From: Auanema rhodensis
Lineage: Eukaryota; Nematoda; Chromadorea; Rhabditida; Rhabditidae
Reading direction: 5' to 3'
Assembly (NCBI GenBank): GCA_964057225.1
Contig: OZ059899.1
Coordinates: forward strand, 10,912,001 to 10,976,000
Length of the DNA: 64,000 bases
Below, one piece after another: positions 48,401 to 58,381 of the stretch. The first letter of the stretch is position 1. Each line of letters opens with the position of its first letter. A model generated the notes under the pieces. That model saw nothing but the letters and a program-made list of their open reading frames with translations, did no database searches and was not told the DNA's origin. Position numbers and translations under genes: made by a program.

Positions 48401-51158
48401 AATTTCACGTATACCTCTCGGGAAACAAGAAGAGGTAGAAAGACAAGTCCAAGAAATGCTCGAGCAAGGGATAATAGAACGATCGACATCTTTGTTCAAC
48501 AGCCCTGTCGTTCTCGTTAAGAAAAAAGACGAAACATTCCGTTTCGTTACGGATTTCCGAGCCTTAAATAACGTTACAAGAAAACAAACATATGTGATTC
48601 CTAACATCTCTGATATCATTGACTTAGCGGCTGGATCACAATACTTTTCTAATTTTGATCTTGTTTCTGGCTTTTTCCAAATACCATTATTGAAGAAGGA
48701 TAGACCACTCACATCCTTTACCACCAATAGTGGGACTTATCAATACAGGAGAATGCCTATGGGATTATGTGGTGCGCCACATACCTTTCAAACAGCCGTG
48801 AGATATCTCCAAAGTAAATGTAAATGCCGACTATTTGTCTATTTGGACGATTTACTAGTCATATCAGACAGCGCAGAACAACACCTCGAAGACATCAAAG
48901 AAGTATTACTCGCTGTAGAAAGACTAGGATTTAAGATTAAACTCAAGAAATGTTCATTTGCAAGACCAGAAGTGAAATTTCTCGGACTCATTGTCGGAAG
49001 AGACGGAGTTAAGCCCGATCAACAGAAAGTTTCCGCCATCCGCGATTACCCTGCTCCTCAAACACCCACAGGAGTAAGAGCATTCTTAGGAATGGTCGGA
49101 TTCTTTAGAAAATTTATTAAAGATTTTGCACATATAGCAAGTCCGCTGTATGACCTTACTAAGCTAGACGCAGACTTCAATTGGACTAGCGAATGTCAAC
49201 GTTCACTAGATAAGCTAAAGGAACGACTAATCGAAGCACCGGTACTGAAACCACCACGATCAGACCGAACTTTCATCATTGAAAGTGATGGCAGCAACAT
49301 CGCCATAGGCGCAGTATTACTGCAGCCCGAAGATCCAAACGAACCATTCAAGAACTTACATCCAATTGCTTTCGCAAGTAGGAAATTAGTAAAAGCAGAA
49401 CGTAACTATGCTCCCATAGAGATAGAAGCCTTAGGCTTAGTTTACGCTCTAGCACAGTTTCGAACATACATACTTGGATCACATTCAATTTGCATCACCG
49501 ATCATCGCCCATTGACAAGCTTACTAACTAGAAGAGACCTATTTGGAAGACTAGCAAAGTTCCAATTGGTCATACAGGAATACGATATTGAGATCAAATA
49601 TCGAGAAGGCAGATTAAACAAAGTCTGTGACGCACTCTCTAGATACATTGGAGATGAAGCTAACGATCCAAAGACGTCGAACAAGAAACAAAAGACGAAT
49701 TCGAAAGAGAAAATTGAGACACAACAAGTAAATGTTGTGAAGTTACCAGAATTCAGCTCAATCCAACAAAATACTCCTTGGATCAAGAGAACAATAGCTG
49801 AGATTGAATACAGAACGAAGAAAAATATGATTCAAAATGATCGTTATTGTGTTATAAACAACTTACTCTACACAAAACCAAGCGTCAAAAGACCTCATCC
49901 AGCGTTAATATTGCCATCGGATAGTGATATAATTAACAAAATCATTGAAGAATTTCATGAAGACCCAACAATCGGGGCGCATCAAGGAATCAACAAAACA
50001 AAAGAAGCCATATTACGAAGATTTTCCTGGACTAACATGCAGAACGACATAGCAAAATACGTAAAACAGTGCATCAAATGTGCACAACGAAAGAAAGATC
50101 CTCATGCTATGACCGTACAACCAATGGGTCAATTTAACATACCAACAAAACCATTTGAGAGAATACATATGGATATCATGGGACCATTCCCAACATCAAA
50201 AAGGAACAACAGCTATGTCCTCACAATACAAGACTCTTTCTCCAAATGGGCTACAACTATCGCCATACCAACAATTGTTAGTGAAGTTGTCATTGATAGA
50301 TTCCTCAGAAACTTTGTATATGTCTATGGACCACCGAATCGCTTAATAACAGACCGCGGTTCCAACTTCCTATCAAGGAAATTTGAAGACATGTGCGAAA
50401 AACTCGGTATCAAACATGAATCAACACTCCCACATCAGAAGAATTCCAATGGACAAGTAGAAAGACTTCATAGAACGTTAGAAGAAGGACTAACACATTA
50501 TCTCAACGAAGATGTCACTGATTGGGACATGTTTTTGCCAAAAATTACCTTTGCATTGAACACCACAACGCATGCAACCACAGGAATATCACCATACGTT
50601 GTACTATTCGGGAAAGAAAGCCGTTTGAGATTGGATAAAGATTTATACCCCGAAACAACTGAACCAAAGGAAATTTCAAAGGAGATTGAAAATATTGAGA
50701 AAATCCGAAGCAAACAGAAAACAATCATTCAAGAAAATTTGGAAAAGCATCAAGAATTAGCAAAAAAGAAACATGATGCTCGATTACGCACTCACGAAAG
50801 AGATATACAAGAAGGAGACTGCGTTATGTTAGCTGTGAAAATGCACAAGCCAGGACAAAAGCTTCGGAAAGCTTATGATGGACCATTTGAAGTTATAAAT
50901 GTGAAGGGAAACATGGTTCAAATCAAAAACCTTTTCGGAAAGATTCAAGACGTTCACAAGGACAATCTCAAATTATTTAATCGAGAAACAGATGACGGAA
51001 TCCCACATAAGCCCAGTACACGTACAGACAGCTCAGACGATGACAGCGATATCGAAATCATAGAGGTTATCAACGGAAACAACAACGAGGAAGACTCTTA
51101 TGACGAACCAGAAGACCTTTCGGATACAAATTGGCTACCATCAAGAAAAAACCATTAA
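42429..51158 (+). CDS. Gag-Env-Pol polyprotein of Ty3/gypsy-type element (2909 aa)
   Basis: Single uninterrupted frame. Residues 1-231: Ser/Thr/Pro-rich N-terminal extension. About 245-420: retrotransposon gag/capsid region. 440-560: Asn/Gln/Arg-rich basic nucleocapsid-like region without a CCHC knuckle. 560-1640: envelope-like glycoprotein. About 1685-1790: aspartic protease with DSGSS (1695-1699) and ALIGLD (1765-1770). About 1990-2200: reverse transcriptase with VTDF (near 2040) and YLDD (2138-2141). About 2280-2405: RNase H with D2287, E2331/2333 and D2358. About 2500-2720: integrase with zinc ligands H2510, H2518, C2548, C2551 and catalytic D2582, D2642, E2678 (35 residues between the last two). 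2811-2860: GPY/F-like module. All catalytic motifs are intact. The start is uncertain: the frame is open from 42366, the listed start is GTG, and the first ATG is codon 232 (43122). Confidence 0.92.
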   Translation: MAKRFHSAVPISTHFDSQDSAPFTRSRARAQDVAILEEEQKVDKKPDNFLIPTTDSVSPTEQLGDPDYVPTIEEELSIIVEEQTPITPKKVRSSNSNKNKKNQNISDASLSLSLTEPTDSPLLSKTSSAGGLSSLRNIVTDLFNLSPKDKTFNTKRKSRYSSVPNINISPIQPPAPNTSIHQTSTPILTTTDSLPKAPNRPIPSTQTTPILETPPITGRTIKIPSTRTNNIMTEAVSSLPGAGKTTIAQALLSPYCPTYDGSRNFRDFTGKFNLFANAIGLVIPERLALLPLLLKNEAAEEAYRQVPEQLKTTGSWNDLIRALTSKLCPEYNQDPALINLQNTTQGELTIDAYAQALRTMALSAFASDDPHKDQILRSTFLRGLKNSLKPAVIRAKPKSFTEAIEAARWEESIVNQTTDTQSMLVNAVNKALAPFARNDERRDSQTFNRNYQRDNQMIRNNQNYQNNQNYQNYQKNKNFSNFNNNRNRYGSFANNNRRTNYNEQDNRQSSSDWHQRNYNFRHNNQRGRFNNNNGQRRVQFKNPRDNSRGRDRSSTRINSVTLSPLTLTVIMAITAAIFLPCASTYQICTRATGGALLMPPTIRKCRLTEKNHVLRTEVHLYTRNHTAHEWDAWRCSEEVHKLCVRDLLFLRDTNRTINRIQPIGERECRQAIRDRKWNNIELQRIDSITQATPEPSYDPARAFNRDACEERSRLILERGVMTRMPDDTILSNLILNTEGCNAHHGNCESSTSIIIWDPQTTASRCNYIDMHTYDAIISQDTILIPSTQSALILSSKPTPKPISSCFRQPAFHTTSGNYIILPKFPNDNNITTLIEREFKKLPFKRPKRAVTEGCSFPLDQDRINEVEDYETVLLHVCPYTFLRPLMSNPGITSIIPIIKGRRLVDPTYSLKAWITSHKEKFEFFFRIQINEHSVRHFLKQYDFSDKEEALLYYIAQRELAITTKAAISYLTSEQLLEQISDRLTVIEFDEIIRKKEGSYRERIESIALNLTNTPVIIEEGLTVPSRQEVLQTFIQMPPIRKRILTDEEEKKSEFIKATINLLRELKTLTTVRWNKTAAFIDDRKFIKLPASRQFMPNTDKLFYDRKNNYGIPIGPHPKLIKPSNLSKKLLLEIFLPLLNNVKTPYTSSRITQEQLQILMAEKNETNFRQIATRTSSVAAGGAASVAAGGAASGAVVTPVQPLIEQKGTIQSVTTIQPHITNNPHTNATTTTRAPSWRQQPSTTAPHTTAATTARTTTSTARSPTTTRSYAIYKDAQIPKIQETTEASPTLIRKNRASSTPSVETSNLVEANARYIATKIDSVQEFRQNISNKIAQDHLQYATTMIQEELQKHFEESYESICEIQNRYLELWKSILQIEPTIAMRTILGREDIAARFVGNEILHIHVCPTVLEKTIYHNHTVNGTCYLETPVWTQDGQLLFAAPGSKDLLPHGKEISCDHVPTDIWSSEGEWKGINGTADVNLVSMWDGLHHEKITPLKFTGAHLYTNLSSRVYSMTTAIAYGASLASIRQNHVLHTIHNDPKISATFSVLKKSSDYISKAQEFTKSTWKSFIDTIAGTIERTLITIGAITLFTIILFVIGFIVKIYFFKPVGIPVMHIALKDHDSDLPTYEETLELVSHPDQPIPRHIMKQYYPSMLTFIPIALPLVCSISKKKDQALPLLWMTVNDRLILTLWDSGSSVSYIRISTLHYLALNDFVKKNTLRATTANGSEFVFIGTIDLTVEIAGYEIDHTFFISDDKDCPSPALIGLDFMKTLDCQNIGMKLRPYKRTLEIGNHVVPLASGINGDINRISKTVNLITLEPRSLLPRQVFNFQVQLENPIGEDLIAMIKPNDNTPLSPRYDTAFRDVNSINIQFRNNSKEFIEIPAGTVIAEAEIGSIPDYEIFSTEQQYDYIPPEADWEGKLPHFPGDFMKELDLKEADLTQRQKDELRNIIRQRKKAFLNEDKKIGLFKGPVEHKIPLRTDMDMPKPRISRIPLGKQEEVERQVQEMLEQGIIERSTSLFNSPVVLVKKKDETFRFVTDFRALNNVTRKQTYVIPNISDIIDLAAGSQYFSNFDLVSGFFQIPLLKKDRPLTSFTTNSGTYQYRRMPMGLCGAPHTFQTAVRYLQSKCKCRLFVYLDDLLVISDSAEQHLEDIKEVLLAVERLGFKIKLKKCSFARPEVKFLGLIVGRDGVKPDQQKVSAIRDYPAPQTPTGVRAFLGMVGFFRKFIKDFAHIASPLYDLTKLDADFNWTSECQRSLDKLKERLIEAPVLKPPRSDRTFIIESDGSNIAIGAVLLQPEDPNEPFKNLHPIAFASRKLVKAERNYAPIEIEALGLVYALAQFRTYILGSHSICITDHRPLTSLLTRRDLFGRLAKFQLVIQEYDIEIKYREGRLNKVCDALSRYIGDEANDPKTSNKKQKTNSKEKIETQQVNVVKLPEFSSIQQNTPWIKRTIAEIEYRTKKNMIQNDRYCVINNLLYTKPSVKRPHPALILPSDSDIINKIIEEFHEDPTIGAHQGINKTKEAILRRFSWTNMQNDIAKYVKQCIKCAQRKKDPHAMTVQPMGQFNIPTKPFERIHMDIMGPFPTSKRNNSYVLTIQDSFSKWATTIAIPTIVSEVVIDRFLRNFVYVYGPPNRLITDRGSNFLSRKFEDMCEKLGIKHESTLPHQKNSNGQVERLHRTLEEGLTHYLNEDVTDWDMFLPKITFALNTTTHATTGISPYVVLFGKESRLRLDKDLYPETTEPKEISKEIENIEKIRSKQKTIIQENLEKHQELAKKKHDARLRTHERDIQEGDCVMLAVKMHKPGQKLRKAYDGPFEVINVKGNMVQIKNLFGKIQDVHKDNLKLFNRETDDGIPHKPSTRTDSSDDDSDIEIIEVINGNNNEEDSYDEPEDLSDTNWLPSRKNH
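43122..44108 (+). other. Gag segment from the first in-frame ATG
   Basis: Residues 232-560 of the polyprotein. The capsid-like part is followed by a low-complexity N/Q/Y/R region (about 450-550) partly built from short tandem repeats such as attatcaaaa near 43815-43850. It has no Cys residues for zinc binding; RNA binding would rest on Arg clusters. Confidence 0.75.
44133..44141 (+). promoter_or_regulatory. Candidate splice acceptor and start codon for a separate Env product
   Basis: A pyrimidine-rich stretch ending in ACAG (AG at 44132-44133) lies 5 nt before an ATG (44139) that would begin the protein at Met571 with a textbook signal peptide. It could allow a spliced env(-pol) RNA, as in errantiviruses. 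Confidence 0.35.
45954..46013 (+). repeat. 24-bp GC-rich tandem repeat inside the env-like segment
   Basis: Two full units (45954-45977, 45978-46001) and part of a third encode SVAAGGAA repeats just before the Thr-rich stretch. They differ strongly in composition from the AT-rich surroundings. Confidence 0.85.
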
Positions 51159-51840
51159 CTCATGAGATATTATTGTAAATTGTTTTGTAATAACTTTCTT
51201 TAAAGTAATACTAGAACACAAATTTTGTAACGACTCCTCTAAAACAAGTCACTCTTAAGTCAAAAAGTAAACTAGAGCATAATGAACACGGGAAATGTGA
51301 GAAGATAATTCTTTTATCATATAGTTCGAACCTTCCTAATTTCAACTAACTTCCCCATACTAGATGAGATGAAAAATGAAAGACATAGTTTGCAACAATA
51401 TCTGAGCAACAGTCTTCACTTGAGTAATCAATGACTCAATTTGGAAGTTATTTGGTATTACGCAAAACTTTTCTTTTTTTTTCTAAACTCACACAAATTG
51501 AAACAAACAACCGAGCTCTAGCAAAAAAAAAATAGTTAACTTTTTATCTACACTTGTTGGAGCGCTATGCTTAAAAACTTTTTTTTTTATTTTATAAGCA
51601 CGTTCGCCAATAAAACATAGTCTAGTATTCGTTAAAGAGGGTTAAAACTTTCATAATTTGGTTAAAAAATTTTTTTAATTCTTTTCAGATACTGATGTTT
51701 TATATTGTATTATGTTCATATTATAAGAATTTTACGTAAAATATTGTATTGTAACATGTACTTTAATACACACATTAACCCTTCTGCTACAGTTAATCAA
51801 GTCAAAACTTTTGATTGTCGCGAGGACGCGACATAAACTC
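51159..51840 (+). other. 3' noncoding region of Ty3-type element
   Basis: About 680 bp of AT-rich sequence with several A and T runs; no ORF or RNA gene seen. A hairpin (TGTCGCG-AGGA-CGCGACA, 51816-51833) lies at its end, just before the polypurine tract. Confidence 0.7.
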
Positions 51841-51849
51841 GAAAAAGGG
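51841..51849 (+). other. Polypurine tract
   Basis: GAAAAAGGG, then CA, then the LTR. The two extra bases fit the dinucleotide that integrase removes from the unintegrated ends. Confidence 0.75.
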
Positions 51850-51851
51850 CA

Positions 51852-52209
51852 CGTTCCATTCGGATGATCAATGCATTACATTCATATGACGAAGCTGTAG
51901 CAGGCGGGTTAGAGTCAGAGAATGCGAGACTGAGAGAAGACGACCCGCCCTTTTCCATATTACAACACTTCAGCTTTGCCTCAGGGACGATCATGGATGG
52001 TTGGTCGTTCTCTCTCTGTTCTCTATTAGTTTAACCTTTACTTAGTTATATGTATCTTATTGTAATCACGTAGATATAATAAACCAATCTTTCTCGAGTC
52101 TTATGTTTATCCTTATGCTCCATGTTTAACCGCTACATCTGGAATACTACCACGCTCATCTTGTAGACTCCATTGGTCTGTAAGATCGACGCGGGAGCAT
52201 AACGGAACG
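51852..52209 (+). repeat. Second (shared) LTR of Ty3-type element
   Basis: Appears identical to 40564-40921. It serves as 3' LTR of copy 1 and 5' LTR of truncated copy 2. The primer site is repeated at 52210-52222. Confidence 0.9.
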
Positions 52210-52222
52210 TGGAGGTTCCACC

Positions 52223-53716
52223 TCGAACTTATCACAATTTTTTTTTCCTTCTCTTTAATGTTTGTGTTGTTAATTCATTTTCAAATTTCTTTCATCTCTC
52301 TTTTTCTCATACCATCTACTCTATGTCTTAACACAATACGGAGGGGCCAACAACGTTAAATGGGAACAGAGGCAAGGAATCCTTTTTTTTTTAAAGAAGG
52401 ATTATACGTTTCGAGATTATTATTTTCCCGTTTGTTCACAAAAATTCTTTCGTCTGAACCTTTAAATTTCGTATCCTTGCTTATAACATCTGAAATGCTC
52501 TGTTACCCAACCTTGAAGCTTGATGAGGGCTTTAGGCTGAATTAGTGAACAAATTCACCTAAAGTAATTGTTATTTCGTATTTCCCACGCTTTCTCCTTT
52601 TTAAGGATTAATTTTGGCTTCAAGGAAAGAATAACTTCGGTTATATCTTTATATTTCGTGGATGAAGTTTGTTTTGCGATCAGGACTATTTTATTTGGCG
52701 TTACGATTTCGTTCAGACAAATTTTGCTTCTAACATCCTAAATTTATAATCAGTACGCATGAAAAAAATTACACGGGAAACCTCACCAAAAAGGGAGGAT
52801 TGTTAATTTATAGATCGCTATAGTCCGAAAAATCCTGTTGAAAAATGTTATCTCGAATTTGAATCATGATTAACACAGGTCGTGTTGGCTAAAGCATATC
52901 GGTTTGGATTTTCTCCCCTTACTGAATGTCACCTTCCTCATACCGTTATTGTTGTTCAGAAGCATAAGACTCACGCATTGAACCTTATTCCAACTTTAAT
53001 ACTAGTTCTTGTAATATTTAGCCATTTAACTCTGCTTTTATTTCAAAATTCGATTTCTGATCACGAAATACCTACATTCATCATTGCGAAACGCTCTTTT
53101 GTAAAACTAATATTACGAATCCCATGACTTTTGTTACAACGAAACATGCGAGCTACACCAAATGTATTTGAAAACCAGATTGTAAAGAAACAAAAATTAT
53201 TTTTGGTCACAAAAGAGAAATTGGTGCACATTTATTGTTAAACTGCTCTTTTATCAAAAGCATGTTACGAATTACACCATAAGTTTTGTTGCAAGATGAC
53301 ACACCACATGGCCGAGAAACTAGTGTAACAAAACATAAGTTTAGTCAGCATGAGGAAAATGGTTGCATACAAATCAGTAAAATGTGCTGTAATTGAACGA
53401 ATATTACGAATTACACTAAACGTTTTGTAAAATAACAGCTTGGTCACCCCAGATGTTTTGTGAATCAGATTTTCAACTACAGAGAAAATACGGAGAGCAC
53501 CAGAGTCCCGATATCACACAGTAGAAGGCGGATCCATCGCCATTGGCCAAGGCATCGACCTCATTCTCACAAGTTGTCGATACGACACCGGTCGCTCTCC
53601 AAAGCCTTTCTCATTTTGCCTACATCCTCATCCTTATTCACCGCATTCTTTAACGTCTCAACATCCCACACGTTACCAAGCACTCAAGGTTTTTTCAAAC
53701 CAAGAGTTCTAGCAAG
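52223..53716 (+). other. Leader of Ty3-type element copy 2
   Basis: Same content as 40935-42428 at an offset of 11288 bp; no gene seen. Confidence 0.7.
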
Positions 53717-56653
53717 GTGGCTAAGAGATTCCATTCAGCCGTACCTATAAGTACGCATTTCGATTCCCAAGACTCAGCTCCCTTTACCAGAAGTCGAGCT
53801 CGAGCTCAAGACGTCGCTATATTAGAAGAGGAGCAGAAAGTCGACAAGAAGCCGGATAATTTCCTTATTCCTACTACTGATTCTGTCTCACCTACTGAAC
53901 AACTAGGCGACCCGGACTACGTACCTACTATAGAAGAAGAACTATCAATCATTGTGGAGGAACAAACACCGATCACTCCTAAAAAGGTACGCTCCTCTAA
54001 TTCTAATAAAAATAAGAAAAATCAAAACATCAGCGACGCTTCTCTCTCTCTCTCACTAACTGAACCAACCGATTCCCCTTTACTTTCAAAAACTTCTAGC
54101 GCGGGTGGGCTTAGTTCTCTTAGAAACATTGTTACTGATCTTTTTAACCTTTCGCCTAAAGATAAAACTTTCAACACCAAGCGCAAAAGCAGATATTCAT
54201 CAGTCCCTAACATTAATATCTCACCAATTCAACCACCTGCACCAAATACCAGTATTCATCAAACTTCTACTCCCATCTTAACAACAACAGACTCACTTCC
54301 TAAGGCACCCAATAGACCTATTCCATCCACGCAAACAACCCCTATTTTGGAGACCCCACCAATAACAGGTAGAACGATCAAAATACCATCTACCCGTACG
54401 AATAACATCATGACGGAAGCTGTTTCCTCACTACCTGGGGCAGGGAAAACAACAATCGCGCAAGCCTTACTTTCGCCTTACTGTCCAACTTACGACGGCA
54501 GTCGTAACTTCCGTGATTTTACGGGTAAATTCAACTTGTTTGCTAATGCCATTGGCCTTGTTATCCCTGAAAGGTTAGCACTTCTTCCTTTGCTTCTCAA
54601 AAATGAAGCAGCAGAAGAAGCTTACAGACAAGTTCCTGAACAACTTAAAACAACTGGTTCGTGGAATGATCTGATTAGAGCACTAACATCGAAGCTCTGC
54701 CCTGAATATAACCAAGACCCTGCACTTATTAACCTTCAAAACACCACGCAAGGGGAATTGACAATTGATGCATACGCCCAAGCATTAAGAACAATGGCAT
54801 TGAGTGCATTTGCATCTGATGACCCACATAAAGATCAAATACTGAGATCAACATTCCTCAGAGGACTTAAAAATTCTCTAAAACCAGCTGTGATCCGAGC
54901 AAAGCCAAAATCCTTCACAGAAGCGATTGAAGCAGCTCGCTGGGAGGAATCGATAGTGAACCAAACAACAGACACGCAATCGATGTTGGTCAACGCTGTG
55001 AACAAAGCACTAGCACCCTTTGCGCGTAATGATGAGAGACGAGATAGCCAAACATTTAATCGCAATTATCAACGCGATAACCAAATGATAAGAAATAATC
55101 AAAATTATCAAAATAATCAAAATTATCAAAATTATCAAAAAAATAAAAACTTTTCTAATTTCAATAATAATCGAAACCGTTACGGTTCTTTCGCTAATAA
55201 TAATCGCCGTACAAATTATAACGAACAAGATAATAGGCAATCGAGTTCTGATTGGCATCAAAGAAATTATAATTTTCGTCATAACAACCAACGAGGTAGA
55301 TTCAATAACAACAACGGACAAAGAAGAGTTCAATTCAAAAATCCAAGAGACAACTCAAGAGGAAGAGATAGAAGCTCAACAAGAATAAACTCGGTCACCC
55401 TTTCGCCTTTGACGCTCACAGTTATCATGGCAATAACAGCAGCAATATTCTTGCCCTGTGCATCTACATATCAAATCTGTACAAGAGCAACAGGAGGCGC
55501 ATTACTTATGCCACCAACAATCAGAAAATGCAGATTAACAGAGAAAAACCATGTGCTACGTACAGAAGTTCATCTGTACACAAGAAATCACACAGCACAC
55601 GAATGGGATGCGTGGCGTTGTTCAGAGGAAGTACACAAGTTATGCGTACGAGACCTGCTATTCCTCCGCGATACGAACAGAACAATAAATAGAATACAGC
55701 CCATAGGAGAGCGCGAATGCAGACAGGCGATCCGCGATCGCAAGTGGAATAACATAGAACTGCAACGCATTGATAGTATCACCCAAGCAACTCCGGAGCC
55801 CTCCTATGACCCAGCGCGCGCGTTCAACCGCGACGCGTGCGAGGAGCGGTCACGTCTAATATTAGAGCGCGGAGTCATGACCCGTATGCCTGACGATACA
55901 ATATTGTCAAACTTAATATTAAACACGGAAGGATGCAATGCACATCATGGTAATTGTGAATCAAGTACATCAATAATAATATGGGACCCACAAACCACTG
56001 CTTCACGTTGTAATTACATCGATATGCATACATATGACGCTATCATTAGTCAAGATACTATTTTAATCCCTAGTACACAATCGGCACTTATTCTTTCGAG
56101 CAAACCAACTCCGAAACCTATTTCTTCTTGCTTCAGGCAGCCAGCGTTCCATACGACATCAGGAAATTATATCATTCTTCCTAAATTTCCAAACGACAAC
56201 AATATAACCACCCTTATTGAAAGAGAGTTCAAAAAGCTGCCGTTTAAAAGACCAAAACGTGCAGTCACCGAAGGATGTTCTTTCCCACTGGATCAAGATC
56301 GGATCAACGAAGTTGAAGATTATGAAACAGTATTGCTTCACGTCTGTCCATATACTTTCCTAAGACCATTAATGAGTAATCCCGGTATTACTTCAATTAT
56401 TCCTATAATCAAAGGAAGACGTTTAGTAGATCCAACATACTCTCTAAAGGCATGGATAACATCACATAAAGAAAAATTCGAATTTTTCTTCAGAATTCAA
56501 ATAAATGAACATTCTGTTCGACATTTTCTCAAGCAATACGATTTCAGTGATAAAGAAGAAGCTCTGCTATATTATATAGCACAAAGAGAATTAGCCATTA
56601 CTACAAACTACATTCCATTTTTAACATTATACATCTTGACTATCACACATTGA
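53717..56653 (+). pseudogene. Truncated gag-env frame of copy 2 (978 codons)
   Basis: Residues 1-963 equal those of the intact copy. They stop inside the env-like segment, about 115 residues after the RPKR site, and the last 15 codons come from the joint and array DNA before a stop. It could still yield a Gag with a partial, unanchored envelope piece, but no pol. It shares the missing early ATG with copy 1. Confidence 0.9.
56608..56612. other. Filler at the element-array junction
   Basis: The element ends ...ctacaaa; five bases, ctaca, follow; then the array resumes with ttccattttt. The filler repeats the ctaca found 7 bp to its left, a typical end-joining scar. Confidence 0.6.
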
Positions 56654-56974
56654 GAACAACAGTTGGCAATGTTGGTTGTCACGTCATATTTCATGCAGTT
56701 AGATTTTCAGACACATTAATACCTTTAACCATTCTTCTTATGAGTTTTGTAACGATAGATCGTAATAGGATATGAATTGCTATAATATGAAAAAATACAA
56801 GACATAGTCAACATTGATTTCCCCAAATAGTATCATGTTTGCTTGTTATTCAATTATAACACTTTTTTTTTGATTGTTTTCTTGAAATATTCTTTTTTTT
56901 CTTTAACAAAGTTATGACTGAGATCAAAATTTGAACTTACTTTTGAACAATTAAACAGAAATTTAAAAAATATT

Positions 56975-57048
56975 TGCCGCCAGCAGGGGTCGAACCTGCG
57001 ACCTTGGGCTTATTAGACCCACGCTCTAACCGACTGAGCTATGGCGGC
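56975..57048 (-). tRNA. tRNA-Ile(AAU), copy 60
   Basis: Identical to copy 1; first copy right of the Ty3-type element. Confidence 0.95.
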
Positions 57049-57640
57049 TACGAAAGTACGAAATAACAAAGCGCTGATTATAGGAAACGTGAATGAATGC
57101 AGATATTCTCAATTCCGATTCATTAACTAGATCGTGGTCAGCATTTTACAACATTGATAAAATAGAAACTGAGAAAAAAACATCAACAAATAACACTATT
57201 AACTTGGTTTTTTAACAGCTTTTTTATATTTCTTTTTTTACTATGAGAGAACTTATATTTAATGCTTTTTCAAAATTTTCCATTTTTAACATTATACATC
57301 TTGACTATCACACATTGAGAACAACAGTTGGCAATGTTGGTTGTCACGTCATATTTCATGCAGTTAGATTTTCAGACACATTAATACCTTTGACCATTCT
57401 TCTTATGAGTTTTGTAACGATAGATCGTAATAGGAAATGAATTGCTATAATATGAAAAAATACAAGACATAGTCAACATTGATTTCCAAAAATAGTATCA
57501 TGTTTGCTTGTTATTCAATTAGAACACTTATTTTTTGATTGTTTTCTTGAAATATTCTTTTTTTTTCTTTAACAAAGTTATGACTGAGATCAAAATTTGA
57601 ACTTACTTTTGAACAATTAAACAGAAATTTAAAAAATATT

Positions 57641-57714
57641 TGCCGCCAGCAGGGGTCGAACCTGCGACCTTGGGCTTATTAGACCCACGCTCTAACCGAC
57701 TGAGCTATGGCGGC
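57641..57714 (-). tRNA. tRNA-Ile(AAU), copy 61
   Basis: Identical to copy 1; spacing 666. Confidence 0.95.
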
Positions 57715-58307
57715 TACGAAAGTACGAAATAACAAAGCGCTGATTATAGGAAACGTGAATGAATGCAGATATTCTCAATTCCGATTCATTAACTAGATCG
57801 TGGTCAGCATTTTACAACATTGATAAAATAGAAACTGAGAAAAAAACATCAACAAATGACACTATTAACTTGGTTTTTTTAACAGCTTTTTTATATTTCT
57901 TTTTTCACTATGAGAGAACTTATATTTATTGCTTTTTCAAAATTTTCCATTTTTAACATTATACATCTTGACTATCACACATTGAGAACAACAGTTGGCA
58001 ATGTTGGTTGTCACGTCATATTTCATGCAGTTAGATTTTCAGACACATTAATACCTTTGACCATTCTTCTTATGAGTTTTGTAACAATAGATCGTAATAG
58101 GAAATGAATTGCTATAATATGAAAAAATACAAGACATAGTCAACATTGATTTCCAAAAATAGTATCATGTTTGCTTGTTATTCAATTAGAACACTTATTT
58201 TTTGATTGTTTTCTTGAAATATTCTTTTTTTTTCTTTAACAAAGTTATGACTGAGATCAAAATTTGAACTTACTTTTGAACAATTAAACAGAAATTTAAA
58301 AAATATT

Positions 58308-58381
58308 TGCCGCCAGCAGGGGTCGAACCTGCGACCTTGGGCTTATTAGACCCACGCTCTAACCGACTGAGCTATGGCGGC
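58308..58381 (-). tRNA. tRNA-Ile(AAU), copy 62
   Basis: Identical to copy 1; spacing 667. Confidence 0.95.

Larger units (their letters stand above)
40564..52209 (+). mobile_element. Complete-looking Ty3/gypsy-type LTR element with envelope-like insert, copy 1
   Basis: The order is 358-bp LTR, tRNA-Gln primer site, 1.5-kb leader, one 2909-codon gag-env-pol frame, 0.7-kb 3' region, polypurine tract, LTR. The period between equivalent points of copies 1 and 2 is exactly 11288 bp. The pol order PR-RT-RH-IN and a GPY/F-like end place it in the Ty3/gypsy (Metaviridae) group. C. elegans Cer1 is a known nematode relative that also uses one long frame, but I cannot test how close it is. The second LTR is shared with the truncated copy that follows, so no target-site duplication can be checked. 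The open frame and identical LTRs point to a young, possibly active element. Confidence 0.93.
51852..56607 (+). mobile_element. Truncated Ty3-type element, copy 2
   Basis: LTR, leader and the first 963 codons of the long frame, identical to copy 1 wherever compared. It ends abruptly at 56607 and joins array sequence. RT, integrase and the 3' LTR are missing, so it cannot move by itself. Confidence 0.92.
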
